Source: Thinopyrum elongatum
Taxonomy: Eukaryota; Streptophyta; Magnoliopsida; Poales; Poaceae
Assembly (NCBI GenBank): GCA_011799875.1
Contig: CM022300.1
Location: 233,068,903-233,132,902, forward strand
Direction: 5' to 3'
DNA length: 64,000 nt
Shown: one piece after another, positions 25,353-38,694 of the stretch
How the letters are laid out: the number at the start of each line of letters is the position of its first letter
Numbering within the stretch: position 1 is the first letter of the stretch
The notes under the pieces: model-generated
The model's database searches: none
The model's input: only the letters and a program-made list of their open reading frames with translations
Told to the model about the DNA's origin: nothing
Made by a program: the position numbers and the translations under genes

Positions 25353-25889
25353 ATCCCCCCTTTTGGTGATGATGACAAATAGGTTAAGTTTTTCAACGGG
25401 GATATAAAACATATGAAGTGTAAATATGATATGAGAATTTGATTGCAAGATATAGAGGAAATCCCCCTGAAGATGTGCATTTCAGGATTTGCTTTAGATT
25501 TGCAAGTGCACATTGTAGAGTAATCATGGGAGATCTCCCCCTATATCTTGTAATTCTATACACACATTTAACATATGATGTGAAGAATTTGAAATGCATG
25601 TGAGAAATATGGATCTGACGAAATCCAGCATGCGTGCATTAAGGTATATGAGGAAATAAGCATGCAGATGGAGAAGATGAAAAGGTATCAGACCACCATA
25701 GGACTTAAGTTTACAAGTCAACCAACAAAACACTTCAGAAGAGCGGAGAGTTGTAACTTAACAGAAAAAAAATAGCCCTATTATAGACCCGCTTGAGACT
25801 AACTCAAATTTCTCCCGCTTTGTCATTGAATGACCAAAATGGACGAAAAATGAGGACTAACGCCCTTGAAGAAATATCATCATGATGTC

Positions 25890-28800
25890 GATGGAGGGAG
25901 CGCCAGCATTGTTGGGGTCGGTCACGTTAGGTAGGCCTTACCGCAGTGTTGTTCAAATCTTCAACTTCTCTGTTTCATGCGATGAAGAATATGAAACTGC
26001 AAACAAGCTGAGGAACTTTGACTTCTGAATTTCTTGAAGGGGGCTGAGACCAGTCAAAGTCCTGTTGAAGCCCATCTCCTTGAGATCTTCAGCACTATAA
26101 ATATTCGACAGAATAGCCCAAGTGCGGTCAAAGACTTCATGCACAGTAGTGATTCTCTTCATAGTGTTTTGAGTGAAGACACATGTTCTAAAGAATTGCA
26201 CCAAACTGACGCTTGACCCACTTGTGATTTCGATCCACTTTCGATGAAGACTAAGGAGAAGTTCACGATCAGTCATCACACGCGGAGCTGTTGCTTGATG
26301 ATTTGCTTTGAAGCTTTGGCGGCAGAATCTGTGTTGCAGAGTCCATCATTGGTGGAGTAGGATGCAGCTTTGCGAACGTCCATCCAATGAACAAGTGCCT
26401 TCTCTATAACAGCAGCCTTGCCCTTCTCATCAGCGAGGGGAAAATAGTCCGCTTGGGATTCAATAGGTGGCAAATAGATGAGATGATTTGAAGTAGCCTG
26501 ATAATGAATTGAAGACCTGATCTGATGAATTTCATGATCCAGGGAGCATAAGGCTTCAACTCAAAAGGTTGACAAAGCAGCATTGGCCCAAAGTCTCATG
26601 AAGAAAATGGTAGTTAATGGGAATGCCATGTATCATGTTGAACAGGAGTTCTTATGATGCCAACAACCTCTTCTTCATGAGAGTTGTGGCCTGATTGGAC
26701 CGAGGGTTTTGGTCAATATGCGATATATCGTCCTTGGCACATAGAGCAATTCCTTCACAAGGAAAGTGGTCCTTGGAGCTTGGCCAGCCTTCAAAGGCTC
26801 ATCAGCAATTGCATCAAATGATTTGAGGAGTTCAGGTTCATCATAGATGAGCCTAGCAACTTCAGTGTGAGGACTGAACTGGGACGGCGTGAAGCAATTC
26901 AGAGGCCGGGGCTTTGTAATGAGTATTTTCAGTATCTAGTCTAGCACCCATGAATTCAACTTCAATGTTTCCAGTGATATGCAGTGTGGCGTAGAATTGA
27001 AGAATGATTTCTCATTCTAGTCACAGAGTCAGATGCAGAAGTGTAAGCAGCCCAGTGTCATGAAGAACACTGAGGACTGGATGGAAGCAAGGAAGCGACT
27101 CCAATATCCACATGAGGAATTTGCTCGTGGTCAAATACCTTGTTCTTACCAAACAGGAGGGAAGAGTATAATTCATTGACTAGCAGTCCAGAAAGCGCTT
27201 GCGTCGTAGTCTTGCAGAGTCATAGGGATTGTAATCGTGGAAAGAAATGATGCTCAGCAAAGAATCATCAGCGTTGAATTTTTGCTTCTTGGTGTGAGGA
27301 TTTTGTGGCTTGGGCTGAAAGATTAACAGTTGAAGTTTCACAGCCGCTTGGGCACAACCTTGGAGCCATAGACTGAGGAATTCCATAGCAAATTTCATCA
27401 GCTGCCGTCTTGGACTCCATTTTTTAGCATCAGTAGCTGGAAACTTTCTTCTGGAATAGAATGAGTGAAGATTGATGTCATCAGAGCCCGTATGAATTTC
27501 TCGGATGGCACAGGGGACTAAGGAATTGTTGCAGAGGAGTGGTCAATGGTGAATTGGATGATGTCTTTCCCAATAATCTCTCATGAGAATGGTGTAGTAG
27601 ACCCACATCCACATCCTCATCTTCTTCATCCAACTTCTTCAACGCCTGCGTCTTCAGCTATGAACTGAGGCCGGGCGATGATACCAGAAGGGTTGAAGGG
27701 ATATCATTCACTTAAATTCGTCATCCAAATGTTCGAAGTGAGTAGAAGCAGAAGGGACGCGCTTCATCACTGTCATCAGGAATGTATATTCCTCATCAAA
27801 GGGAACAATTTCTTTGATGGCATGCTTGAGATAGGAACAACATCAATTGGGTTGGTGTACGAGCTTTGCAAAGTCTTCAATTTCTTGGGAGCTGAAGACT
27901 CGTAGTTTGTGATGCTTTCCTTTTCTTCACAGCTGCCTTTCTGCGCTTTGGTCTTCTTCGCTTCTGATGCAGAAGACGGAAGGTGGATATCTTTCATCTA
28001 AGATGACTTTGCAGGAGGAGCAGATGAAAGTGGGGTAGTCATCTCAGGCACAACTGATGCAGTTGCCTTGGCTTGTTCAGATTCTTTAGGCACAGCTTCA
28101 TATGCTTCAGCTGACCTGAGTTGTTCTTCAGGCGCAACATTGGGGTTGCCCTGGCATTTTCTTCAGTAGGCTGAGCAGATGCATCAGCCTGAGGAACGTG
28201 TTGTTGCGATGGAACTGCAACATCTGGGTTGAATCCATTGGCCATTCTGCAAAATCTGACTTTTGCACCTAGCCAATCTACAGATATGCGTTCAATTCAC
28301 GCTTAGAGCTTTGATCTCCTTTTCCAGATTCAGAAGTTCTTCAGGAGTCATCTTCACATCGTTTTTCTTCAGAAAGCGCTCCTTCTTGTATGGCTTTCTG
28401 ACTTGATGGCCTTCTCAATTTCATATTTTTTTGGCTATGAAGGCCGTCAATGTGTGGCTCTGGCCAGGAGTTGAGGTCAATTCAGGCAAAGGAGTATTTG
28501 GATCCTTGTGCCATAGATCGATGAAATCAAGGATCCTTTAGGATCCAGCATGAGTGGCACGCGCACTGCCTTTGGCTCTAGCGGCGTTCTTGCAGTCTTT
28601 GATGATTCGGCAAGTTTTCATCATCAGCATCATCGTCATCAGAGGGACAACTTGGAAGGCAACTTGTTTCTTGTGAGGACTTGGCCTTGGGCCTCGTCCA
28701 GCACTGGCTTACTTAGCAAGATGTGGCCAGTTGAAGATTGTGGCGGAGCAGTACTGGCAGATTGCTCTGAGCAATAGAGATTCCTGTAGTCGTGGCACGT

Positions 28801-29539
28801 GGAACGATGCACAGGGCAGAGGACTTCACAGCAGCAATGCAGGATTTGTGGCAACAGAGGGATTGGAGCTGCCCTTGAAGTGGTTGACGAGAATTGGCCG
28901 TTGAGGGCTTTGCATTGGCCGTGAGGGCATAGCAGTTGAGGAACTTGGCTTCATAGTTGATTTCTTCAGCATAGCCTTCTTAGGCCTGCTAGCAGAGGCC
29001 TCAGTAGCTAGTAGAATCTGCATTGAACTTCTTCAACTGCTTCCTTTGCTACTTACCCCAATTTGGCTTGGCCGCTTTTCCATTACTCTACGAAATTCCT
29101 CCGCGCCTGATGCTGGGGTAAGCACGTTCTTGGCTTGGGCCAATGGAGGTCTGGGCATGGAAGGTTAACAGCGAAAATTCTTCAGTATTAGGAGTAGAAC
29201 ATAACGATATTCCCTCCATTCTTGCCCATATCTCTCTATTCTCTGTATGAGCCACTTGGCACGAGTCTTGGTCTCTTTGCAATGACGTTTGCTTTTCAGG
29301 AGTTACAGATTCATATAGATGTCTTCAGGAATAAAAAGTTGTATTGTTTCAGGCTCTCTTCCTCCCTTGCTGAGTCTTGTTCCCATCAGCCATTTTTTCA
29401 CTTGAAGATTTTTGAACAATTAGGTTTTGAGGTAAGTGTGCAACTTATCTTCGGGATGTGCAAAAAACAAAAAGAAAAAAAAAAAAAACAAAAAAATTGG
29501 AAGTTGATTGAGACCTAGTGGAGTGTCAGCAGCAGACAT
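25890..29539 (-). pseudogene. Extra ORF downstream of pol, error-rich copy 1
   Basis: Corresponds to 55430-59119. Pieces of the protein are readable in shifting frames (for example TNPIDVVPISSMPSKK near 27830-27890, and the VHEVFDRTWAILSNIYSAED block near 26090-26150), but indels break the frame every few tens to hundreds of bases. See the clean copy for description. Confidence 0.8.
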
Positions 29540-30822
29540 TCTGTACTGTTAACAGAGTATAGGTGCGAAGAATTTAGAGAGGACAAATGCGTTCTTCAGA
29601 ATTTTTGCAAAAGAATTCAAGTTTAGGAATTTGACCTGGGGAGTCTTGAGGAATTCACTAAGCAGCTTCTTGCTTAGGTCCAGAGTTGTATAGATGTGAG
29701 AGTCCACACAATGAGGATCTTGAAGAGAAAACAGAGTGTAGAGAAACAAATCAAGTACAGAAGCCATTTGGGAGTGTACGGAGTTGGAAGTTGTAGAATA
29801 AAACCCTTAGAAGATTTGTGAAAATATCAGGAATCAAAGATAGGGCGTAAAATCGATTTTTAATACACGACGAAGGAACACGATGAACTGGAAGTGGAAG
29901 TGGAGGAGTTCGTCCGTTCAGATCTCCCACGCCCTAACTTGGCGGTGTGAAGAGACAGCGTTAGGCGGCGGCGGAGTGAAGATTTCCGCGCGCTTGGAGG
30001 AGTCCGACGCGAGAGTCGAGCGCAGTGAAAGCTTTCCTCACCACGACGATGGAGAGTGCGGCGCGCTAGGTTAGAGAGCTCGGAGCGAGTTGGTGGTCGC
30101 GCGGTCTAATGAGGACAGAGGAAGGAAAGGGTATTTATAGCCGGTCGAAAACTGACCGTCCGAAATTTTTGGATGAAACATTGCCCCTGACCCTACTCTT
30201 CTAACAACATGTGTCACCCAATACAGAGAGATGGAGATCATGGTAGATCATGGGTGAGTAGTTAATCCTATCGCAGGGATGCGGAACGGTTTGAGCGGGC
30301 AAAGCCGAAAATAAGATATTGACAATTTTAAGTTTCGTTCGAAAATTCTTCAGCTGTAAGGACACAGGAAGAATTTGAAAGGGTTTTCAATAGACACGCA
30401 CATGAAGGAATGTGTGAAAGACTGGGGTTGAGTTTAGTAAGAGGGGGAAAGGGTACGAGCACATTCACATTATCGAAGAAAATCCAACTTGAAGAATGTA
30501 GCAATAAGTGAATGCTGTTGAGCGACATGAAAACCTCAATTATACATATATATAATAATGAAGAACATCAGCCGAATTTTTTGAAGATTTGCAAAGTGAA
30601 GAATCAATTTGACAGATTTCAACTGTTGTGGGGCGGGACCCACCTGCTATAGATGATGATTCAGACGCGCAGTACAATTGTAGTAGGGCTTGAGAATCAA
30701 ATCTCTATGTTAATTTCTCCCCACTTAGGGGTATTTAGTCTTCATTGATTGAAGAAAATGGTATTCAGTGTGTTGACATCTAAGTTCATCAATTTTGCTA
30801 TCAATGTTAGGAGTGGGTCTTC

Positions 30823-31161
30823 AAAGACATTCAAAGATTCTAAGATATTTAGCTCACACGCAACTTGCCTAAAATCTATCTCATCCTAAAGAGCTTGGTA
30901 AGATTATCGCTAGCTGTTCTTCAATTTCAGTGATAAATAAGGATGTCTCCCTTAACAACATCGGATCTCGAAGAAAATGATGACGAATCGTGGATGTGCT
31001 TTGTCTTGAGAATGATGACTGGGTTTGAGCAATCTGGATGGCACTTCGTTGTATAGAAGAGTGCACATTCTTCACATTGATGCCATAGTCTTGAGGGTTG
31101 CTTTCTCACAGCAGTTGAGCCCAGCCAAGAACCAGTAGCAATGTAATCAGCTTTAGCAGTA
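30823..31161 (-). pseudogene. RNase H end of copia pol, error-rich copy 1
   Basis: C-terminal part of the pol frame, matching 60415 to about 60763, including the segment for HHFLRD and an AEYIATGS-like stretch near 31130. It is cut at 31161, where satellite sequence follows without any element end, one of the chimeric joins of the artefact block. Confidence 0.75.
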
Positions 31162-34100
31162 GGTGCTGTCTCATCGTCCGTCGTCGCTACCACGACGACA
31201 TCCAGCCATCAACTCGCGTTACCACTAAGGTAGGGTGGCAGTGGTGTCACGTGCTCGTATCGGCGTCCGTAGTCGGTTACCGCGACGACGTCCGCCTTGA
31301 CTCGCGTAACCTAAGACAGGGTGGCAGTGGTGTCGCGTGCTGTCTCGGCATCCATCATCGTTACCACGATGACGTCCGCTCTACGCGTGTTAACCTAAGA
31401 TAGGATGGTAGTGGTGTCACGAGCTCGTCTCGGCTTCCGACGTTGCTAATGCGACGATGTCCGCCTTGACTCATGTTACCCTAAGACAGTGTGGCAGTGT
31501 TGTCAGTGCTCGTCTCGGCGTCCGTCGTCGCTACCGGACGGCATCCGCCTTGACTCGTGTTACGGTAAGGACAGGGTGGCAGAGGTGTAACGTGCTCGTC
31601 TCGTCTTCGCCCTAGCTACCACGACGACGTCGCGGTCGACTCGCGTTACGCTATGACAGGGTGGCAGTGGTGTCACGTGCTCGTTCGGCGTCCGTCCTCG
31701 CTACCGCACGACATCCGTCGCCTCGCGTTACGCAAAGACAGGGTGGCAGTGGTGTCACATGCTGTCTCGGCGTCCGTCCTCGGCTACCACGACGACGTCT
31801 GCGTCGACTCACGTTAAGTAATGACAGGGTGGCAGTGGTGTACGTGTGTCTCGGCGTCCGTTTTGCTTACGCGATGATGTCTGCCTCTACTCAACATACC
31901 TAAGACAGGGTGGCCGTGGTGTCACGTGCTCGTCTCAGTGTCCGTCATCGCTACCACAACAGTCTTCCTTGACCGCTTGTACCCTAGACAGGGTGGCAAT
32001 GGTGTCACGTGCTCGTCTCGGCGTCGTCATGGCTATGCGGACGACGTCCGCCTCGACTCGTGTACCTAAGACAGCGTGGCAGTGTTGTCACGTGCTGTCT
32101 CGGCGTCCATCGACGCTACCAGGACGACCTCTGCCCTACTCGCGTTACACTAAGACGTGTGGCAGTGGGTCACGTGCTCGTCTCGGCGTCCATCGTCGCT
32201 ACCGCGACGACGTTGCCTGACCCGCGTTACCTAAGACGGGTGGCAGTGGTGTAACGTGCTCGTCGGAGTACGTCATGGTACGCGATGACATCCGCCTTGA
32301 CTGGGGTTATGCTAAGGGACAGGGTGGCAGTGGTGTCAGTGCTTGTTCATCGTCCATCCTCGCACCCGCGACAACATCGCCTCGACTCGCGTTACGCTAA
32401 GACAAAATGGCACATGGTGTCACGGGCTTGTCATCGTCCGTCGTCGCTACCACGACGACATCCGCCTCAACTCGCGTTACCCTAAGGTAGGGTGGCAGTG
32501 GTGTCAGTGCTCGTTTGGCGTCCGTCGTCGCTACCACGACGAAATCCGCCTGACTCGCGTAACCCTAAGACAGGGTGGCAGTGGTGTGCGAGTGCTCGTT
32601 CGGCATCCATCACGTTACCACGTGACGTCCGCCTCTACGCGTGTTACCCTAAGACAGGATGGCAGTGGTGTCACAAGCTCGTCTCGGCGTCCGACGTTGC
32701 TACTGCGACGATGTCCGCTTGACTCATGTTACCTAGACAGGTGGCAGTGTTGTCACGTGCTCGTCTCGGCGTCCGTCGTCGCTACCGGGCGGCATCCGCC
32801 TTGACTCATGTTACGGTAAGGCAGGGTGGCAGAGGTGTCACGTGCTCGTCTCGTCTCCGCCCTAGCTACCACGACGACGTCTGCGTCGACTCGCGTACGC
32901 TATGACAGGGGTGGCAGTGGTGTCACGTGATCGTCTCGGCGTCCGTCCTCGCTATCGCCGCGACGAATCCGTCTCGTCTCACGTTACGAAAGACAGGGTG
33001 GCAGTGGTGTCACATGCTCGTCTCGGCGTCCGTCCTCGACCACGACGTTGTGATGCGTCGACTCACGTTACGCTATGACAGGGTGGCAGTGGTGTCACGT
33101 GCTGTCTGGGTCGTTGTTGCTTCCGCGATGAATGTCAGCCTCTACTCACATTACCTAAGACAGGCTGGCCGTGGTGTCACGGGCTCGTCTCTGTGTCCGT
33201 CGTCGCTACCACGACGACGTACGCCTGACTCGCATTACCCTAAGACACGGGTGGCAATGGTGTCACGTGCTCGGCTCGGAGTCCGTTCATGGCTATGCGA
33301 CGACGTCCGCCTCGACTCGTGTTAACCCTAAGACAGCTGGCAGTGTTGTCACGTGCTCGTTCGGCGTCGTCGTCGCTACCGGGAAGACGTCCACCGCGAC
33401 TTGCGTTACCCTAAGACAGCGTGGCAGTGGATCAGTCCTCGACTCGCGTTACCTTAAGACAGGGTGGAGTGAGTGGTGTTACGTACTTGTCTCGGAGTCG
33501 TCGTCGCTACCGCAATGACGTCATGCCTTGATTGGGGTGATGCTAAGACAGGGTGGCACTGTGGTCACGTTCTTGTCTCAGCATCCATCGTCGCTACCGC
33601 GACGACATCCACTCGACTCGCGTTACGCTAAGACGGGTGGCAGCGGTGTCAGGTCGTCTCAGTGTCCGTCTCGCTACCGCGACGACTTCCGCCTCGACTC
33701 GTGTGTTCGCTGAAGACAGGGGTGGCAGTGGTGTCACGTGCGCGTCTGGTGTCCGTCCTCGCTACCGCGACGACTTCCGCAATGACTCGCGTTAAGCTAA
33801 GACCAGGATGGCCGTGGTTTCACGTGCTCGTCTCGGCGTCGTCCTCGCTACGGCAACGACGTCGCATCTACGTGTTACGCTAAGAACAGGGTGCAGCGGT
33901 GTTGTCACGTGCTCGTCTCGGCGTCCGTCCTCGCTACCGCGACGACTTCCGCCTCGACTCGTGTTTGCGCAAGACAGGGTGGCAGTGGTGTCACGTGCTC
34001 GTCTCGGTGTCCGTCCTCCTACGCGACGACTTCGGCTCGACCCGCGTTACGCTAAGACAGGAGGCCTTGTGTCACGTGCATCGTCTGGTGTCCGTCCTCG

Positions 34101-37100
34101 CTACGGCGACGACGTCTGCCTCTACTGCGTTACGCTAAGACAGGTTGATAGCGGTTGTCACAATGCTCATCTTACGTCATCATCGTACCGCGACGAGTCC
34201 GCCTTGACTCGCATTACCCTAAGACAATGGTGGCAGTGGTTGTCACGTGCTCGTCTCAGCGTCCATCCTCGCTACAGTGGGTGGCAGTGTTCCGCCGTCG
34301 CTACCGCGATGACGTCGCCTCGAGCCAAGTTACCTAAGATCGAGTGGCACTGGTGTACGTGCTGTGTCTCGGCGTCCGTCGGCGCTACCACGATGACATC
34401 CGCTCAACTAACGTTACCTAAGGAAGGGTGGCAGTGGTGTCACGTGCGGCGTTCAGCGTCCGTCATCGCTACCACGAGACTTCGCCTCGACTCTCGTTAC
34501 CTAGACAGGGTGGCAGTGGTGTCACGTGCTCGTCTCGGCGTCCGTCGTTGCTACGCGACAACGTCCGCCTCGACTCATGTTACCTAAGACAGCGTGGTAG
34601 TGTTGTACACGTGCTCGTCCGGTGTCGTCATCGCTACCGGGACGACGTCCGCCTCGACTCGCGTTACCCTAAGATAGCGTGGCAGTGGTGTCACGTGCTT
34701 GTCTTGGCGTCCGTCGTCGCTACTGCGACGACGTCCACCTCGACCGCGTTTACCTAAGACACGGGGCAGTGGTGTCACGTGCTGTCTCGGTGTCCGTCAC
34801 GCTACCACGATGACGTCCACCTCTATGGCGTTAACCTAGACAAGGTGGCAGTGGTGTCACAAGTCTATTCGGCGTCGACGTTGCTAATGCGACGACGTCA
34901 GCCTCGACTCGTGTACCCTAAGACAGCGTTGCAGTGTTGTCACAATGCTCGTCTCAGCGTCGTCGTCGCTACTGGGACGGCATCCGCCTGGACTCGCGTA
35001 CGGTAATACAGGGTGCAGTAGGTCACGTGCTCGTCTCGGCTTCGCCCATCGCTACCGCGATGACGTCTGCGTCGACTCGCATTACGCTATGACAGGGGTG
35101 GCAGTGGGTGTCACGTGATCGTCTGGCCTCGTCCTCGCTACCGCGAACATCGTCTCGACTCGCGTTATGCTAAGACAGGGTGGCAGTGGTGTAAGTGCTC
35201 GTCTCGGCGTCCGTCCTCGCTACGCGACGACTCTGGTCGGACTGTGTACGGCTATGATAGGGTGGCAAGTGGGGTCACGCGATTGTTCTGCGTCCGTCGT
35301 TGCTACCGCGATGACGTCGCATCTACTCACATTACCCTAAGACAGGGTGGCAATGGGTCACGTGCTCGTCTGGCGTCGTCATGCTACTGCGACGACGTCC
35401 GCCTAGACTGTGGTTACCCTAAGACAGCGTGGCAGTGTTGTACCGTGCTCGTCTCGGCGTCCATCGTGCTACCAGGATGACGTCGCCTCGACTTGGTTAA
35501 CCTAAGACGCGTGGCAGTGGTATCATGTCCTCGACTCACGTACCCTAAGACAGGGTGGCAGTGGTGTTACGTACTCGTCTATGAGTCCGTCGTCATACGC
35601 GATGACGTCGCCTTGACTGGGGTGATGCTAACACAGGGTGGCACTGGTGTCACGTTCTGTCGTCAGCATCCATCGTCGCTACAGCGACGACATCCGCCCC
35701 GAATAACCGTTGCGCTAAGACAGTGGGTGGCAGGGTTGTCACGATGCTCGTCTCGGCGTCCGTCCTCGCTACCGCGACGACTCGCCACGACTCGCGTACG
35801 TAAGACAAGGGTGGCAGTGGTGTCACGTGCTCGTCTCGGCGTCCGTCCTCGCTACCGCGATGACTTCCGCCTCGACCAGCGTTACGCTAGACAGGAGTGG
35901 CCGTGGTGTCACGTGCTCGTCCGGTGTCCGTCCTCGCTACGGCGACGATGTCCGCTCCTACTCGCCTTACGCTAAGACAGGTTGACAGCGGTGTCACATG
36001 CTTGTCTTGCGTCCGTCATCACTACCGCGACGACGTCTGCCTTGACTCGCATTACCACGACAGAGTGGCACTGGTTCACGTGCTCGTCCGGCGTCCGCGT
36101 CGTACACACGACGACATCCGACTCAACTAACGTTACCCTAAGGAGGGTGGCAGTGGTGTCACGTGGTAGTCTCGGCGTCCGTCGTCGCGACCATGAGACG
36201 TCCACCTCGACTCTCGTTACCCTAAGATAGGGGGCACTGGTGTCATGTGCTTGTCTTGGCATCCTCGTTGCTACTGCGACAACGTCTGCCTCGACTACGT
36301 GTTACCCTAAGACAGCATGGCAGTGTTGTCACGTGCTGTCTCTGTGTCTGTCGTCGTACCGGGACGACGTCCGTCTCGAACTCGCGTACCCATAAGAAAG
36401 CGTGGCAGTGGTTGACGTGCTCATCTGGGTCCGACGTCGCTACTGCGACGACATCCGCCTCGACCCGCGTTACCCTAAGACAGGGTGCCAGTGTGTCACG
36501 TGCTGTCTCGGAGTTCGTCGCGTACAGCGATGAACATCCGCCTTGACTGGAGTTATGCTAAGACAGGGTGGCAGTGGTGTCCACGTTCTCGTCTCACGTC
36601 ACGTCCTCGCCTCTACCATGAGACATCCGCCTCTTCTGTGTTACGCTAAGATAGGGTGGCAGTGGTGTCATGTGATCATCGGCGTCCGTTCCTTGCTACT
36701 GTGATGACTGGCTCGACTCGCGTTACGCTAAGTACGGGTGGAAGTGGTGTACGTGCTCGTCTCGGCATCCATCCTCGCTACAGGCGACGACGTCTGCCTC
36801 TCTCTTGTTACCCTAAGAAGGGTGGCAGTGTTCCGTCGTCGCGACGCGAAGACGTCCGAATCGAGTCGAGCTACCCTAAGAACAGGGTGGCCGTGGTTGT
36901 CTGCTGTGATAGTGTGACAGTGGGTTCTCGTGCTCGTTCGGCGCCGTCGTGGCTACCGCTACGACGTCCGTCTCGACGGCGTTACCCTAAGACAGGGTGG
37001 CAGTGGTGTCACGTGCTCTTTCTCGGGTCCGTCGTCGCCTACCGCGATGACATCTGCCGACTCGCGTTATCTAAGAGAGGGTGGCAGCGGTGTCACGTGT

Positions 37101-38694
37101 CGTCTTGGTGTCCGTCGTCGATACGCGGGTGGGCAGTGGTTAACCTAATACAGAGTGGACTGGTGTCAGTGCTTGTCGGCGTCCGTCTTGCTACCGTGAC
37201 AACGTCTGCATGACTATGTAACCTAAGACAGGGCGGCAGTGGGTCACGTGCTAGTATCGGCGTCCGTCGTCGCTATTGCGACGACGTCTGCCTCGATCGC
37301 GTTACCCTAAGACAGGGTGGCAGTGGTGTCATGTTGTCTCTCGGCGTCGACGTTGCTACTGCGATGACTCCGCCTCGACTAGTGTTACCCTAAGACAGCA
37401 TGGTAGTGTTCTCACGTGCTGTATCGGCGTCCATCATCGCTACCGGGACGACGTCTGCCTCGACTCGCTTACCCCTAAGACAGCATGGCAGTGGTTGTCA
37501 CATGCTCGTCTCGGCGCCCGTCGTCGCTACCGCGATGATGTCAGCCTCGACCAGCGTTACCCTAAGGACAGGGTGGCAGTGGTGTCACGTGCTCGTCTCT
37601 CGTCCCGCTCGACTCACGTAACCCTAAGACAGGGCGCGCAGTGGTGTCGCAGTGATCATCTGGCATCCTGTCGCTACCGCGATAACGTCCGCCTTATGAG
37701 CGTTACACTAAGACAGGGTGGCAGTGGTGTCACGTGCTCGTCTCGGCGTCCGACGTTGCTACTGCGACGATGTCGTCTCGGACTTGGTGTTGCACTAAGA
37801 CAGCGTTGGCAGTGTTGTCACGTGCTCGTCTTGGCGTCCGTCATCGCATCGGGACGGCATCCGCCTCTACTGTGTTACGCTAAGACAGGGTGGCAGTGGT
37901 GCCACGTACTCGTCTCGGCGTCCGTCCTCGCTACAGCGATGACGTCTGCGTCGACTCGCATTATGCTATGACGGGTGGCAGTGGCGCCACGTGTTTGTCC
38001 CGGCGTCGGGTCGTTGCTACCGCGAAGACGTCTGCCTCTACTAGCATTACCCTAAGACAGGGTGGCCGTGGTGTCAAGTGCCCGTCTCTATGTCCGTCAT
38101 CGTACCACGGAGGATGACAGCTTGACTCGATTACCCTAAGACAGGGTGGAAGTGGTGTCACGCTCTGTCTCGGAGTCCATCATGGCTACTGCGAGACGTC
38201 GCGCTCGACTCGTGTTACCTAAGACAGTGTGGCAGTGTTTGTCACGGTGCTCGTCTCGGTGTCCTCGTCGCACCGCGACGACATCCTCCGACTCGCATTA
38301 CCCTAAGACACCATGGCAGTGGTGTCACATGCTCGTCTCGGTGTCCGTCATCGCTACCACGAAACGTCCACCTCGACCCGGTTACCTAAGATAGGGTGGC
38401 AGTGGTGGCACGTGTCGTCTCGGAGTCCATCGTAGCTACCGGACGACATCCGCTTGAACTGGGGTTATGCTAAGATAGGGTGGCAGTGTGTGTCACGTGC
38501 TGTTCATCGTCCGTCCTTGTACCACACGACATCCGCCTCGACTCGGTTACGCTAAGAACAGGGTGGGAAGTGGTTGTTCACGTGCTGTCTCGGTGTCCGT
38601 CCCGCTACCGCGAAAATGTCTGCGTCGACTCGCGTTACACCTATGACAGGATGGCAGTGGTGTCACGTGTGTCTCGGCATCCGTCGTTGACTAC
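31162..38694. repeat. 86-bp array, error-rich copy 2
   Basis: Matches about 45847-53410 and therefore also overlaps copy 1 from about 16300 on. Some errors are shared with copy 1 (CGGTTACCGCG and GTAACCTAAG against CGGTACCGCG and GTAACCCTAAG in the clean copy near 45950-45985), others are private. It ends at the copia LTR at 38695. Confidence 0.85.

Larger units (their letters stand above)
23873..31161 (-). mobile_element. Sirevirus-like copia element, error-rich copy 1 (partial)
   Basis: Matches 53411 to about 60763 in order: LTR, polypurine region, extra ORF, promoter-like region with TATAAATA (30132-30139, minus strand), and the C-terminal part of RNase H, where it ends abruptly at 31161. 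The same stop codons as in the clean copy are recognisable (for example at the ATCATTCACTTAAAT site near 27710), together with many private indels. A 40-base A-rich stretch at about 29461-29500 replaces normal sequence and looks like a sequencing or consensus error. Confidence 0.85.
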
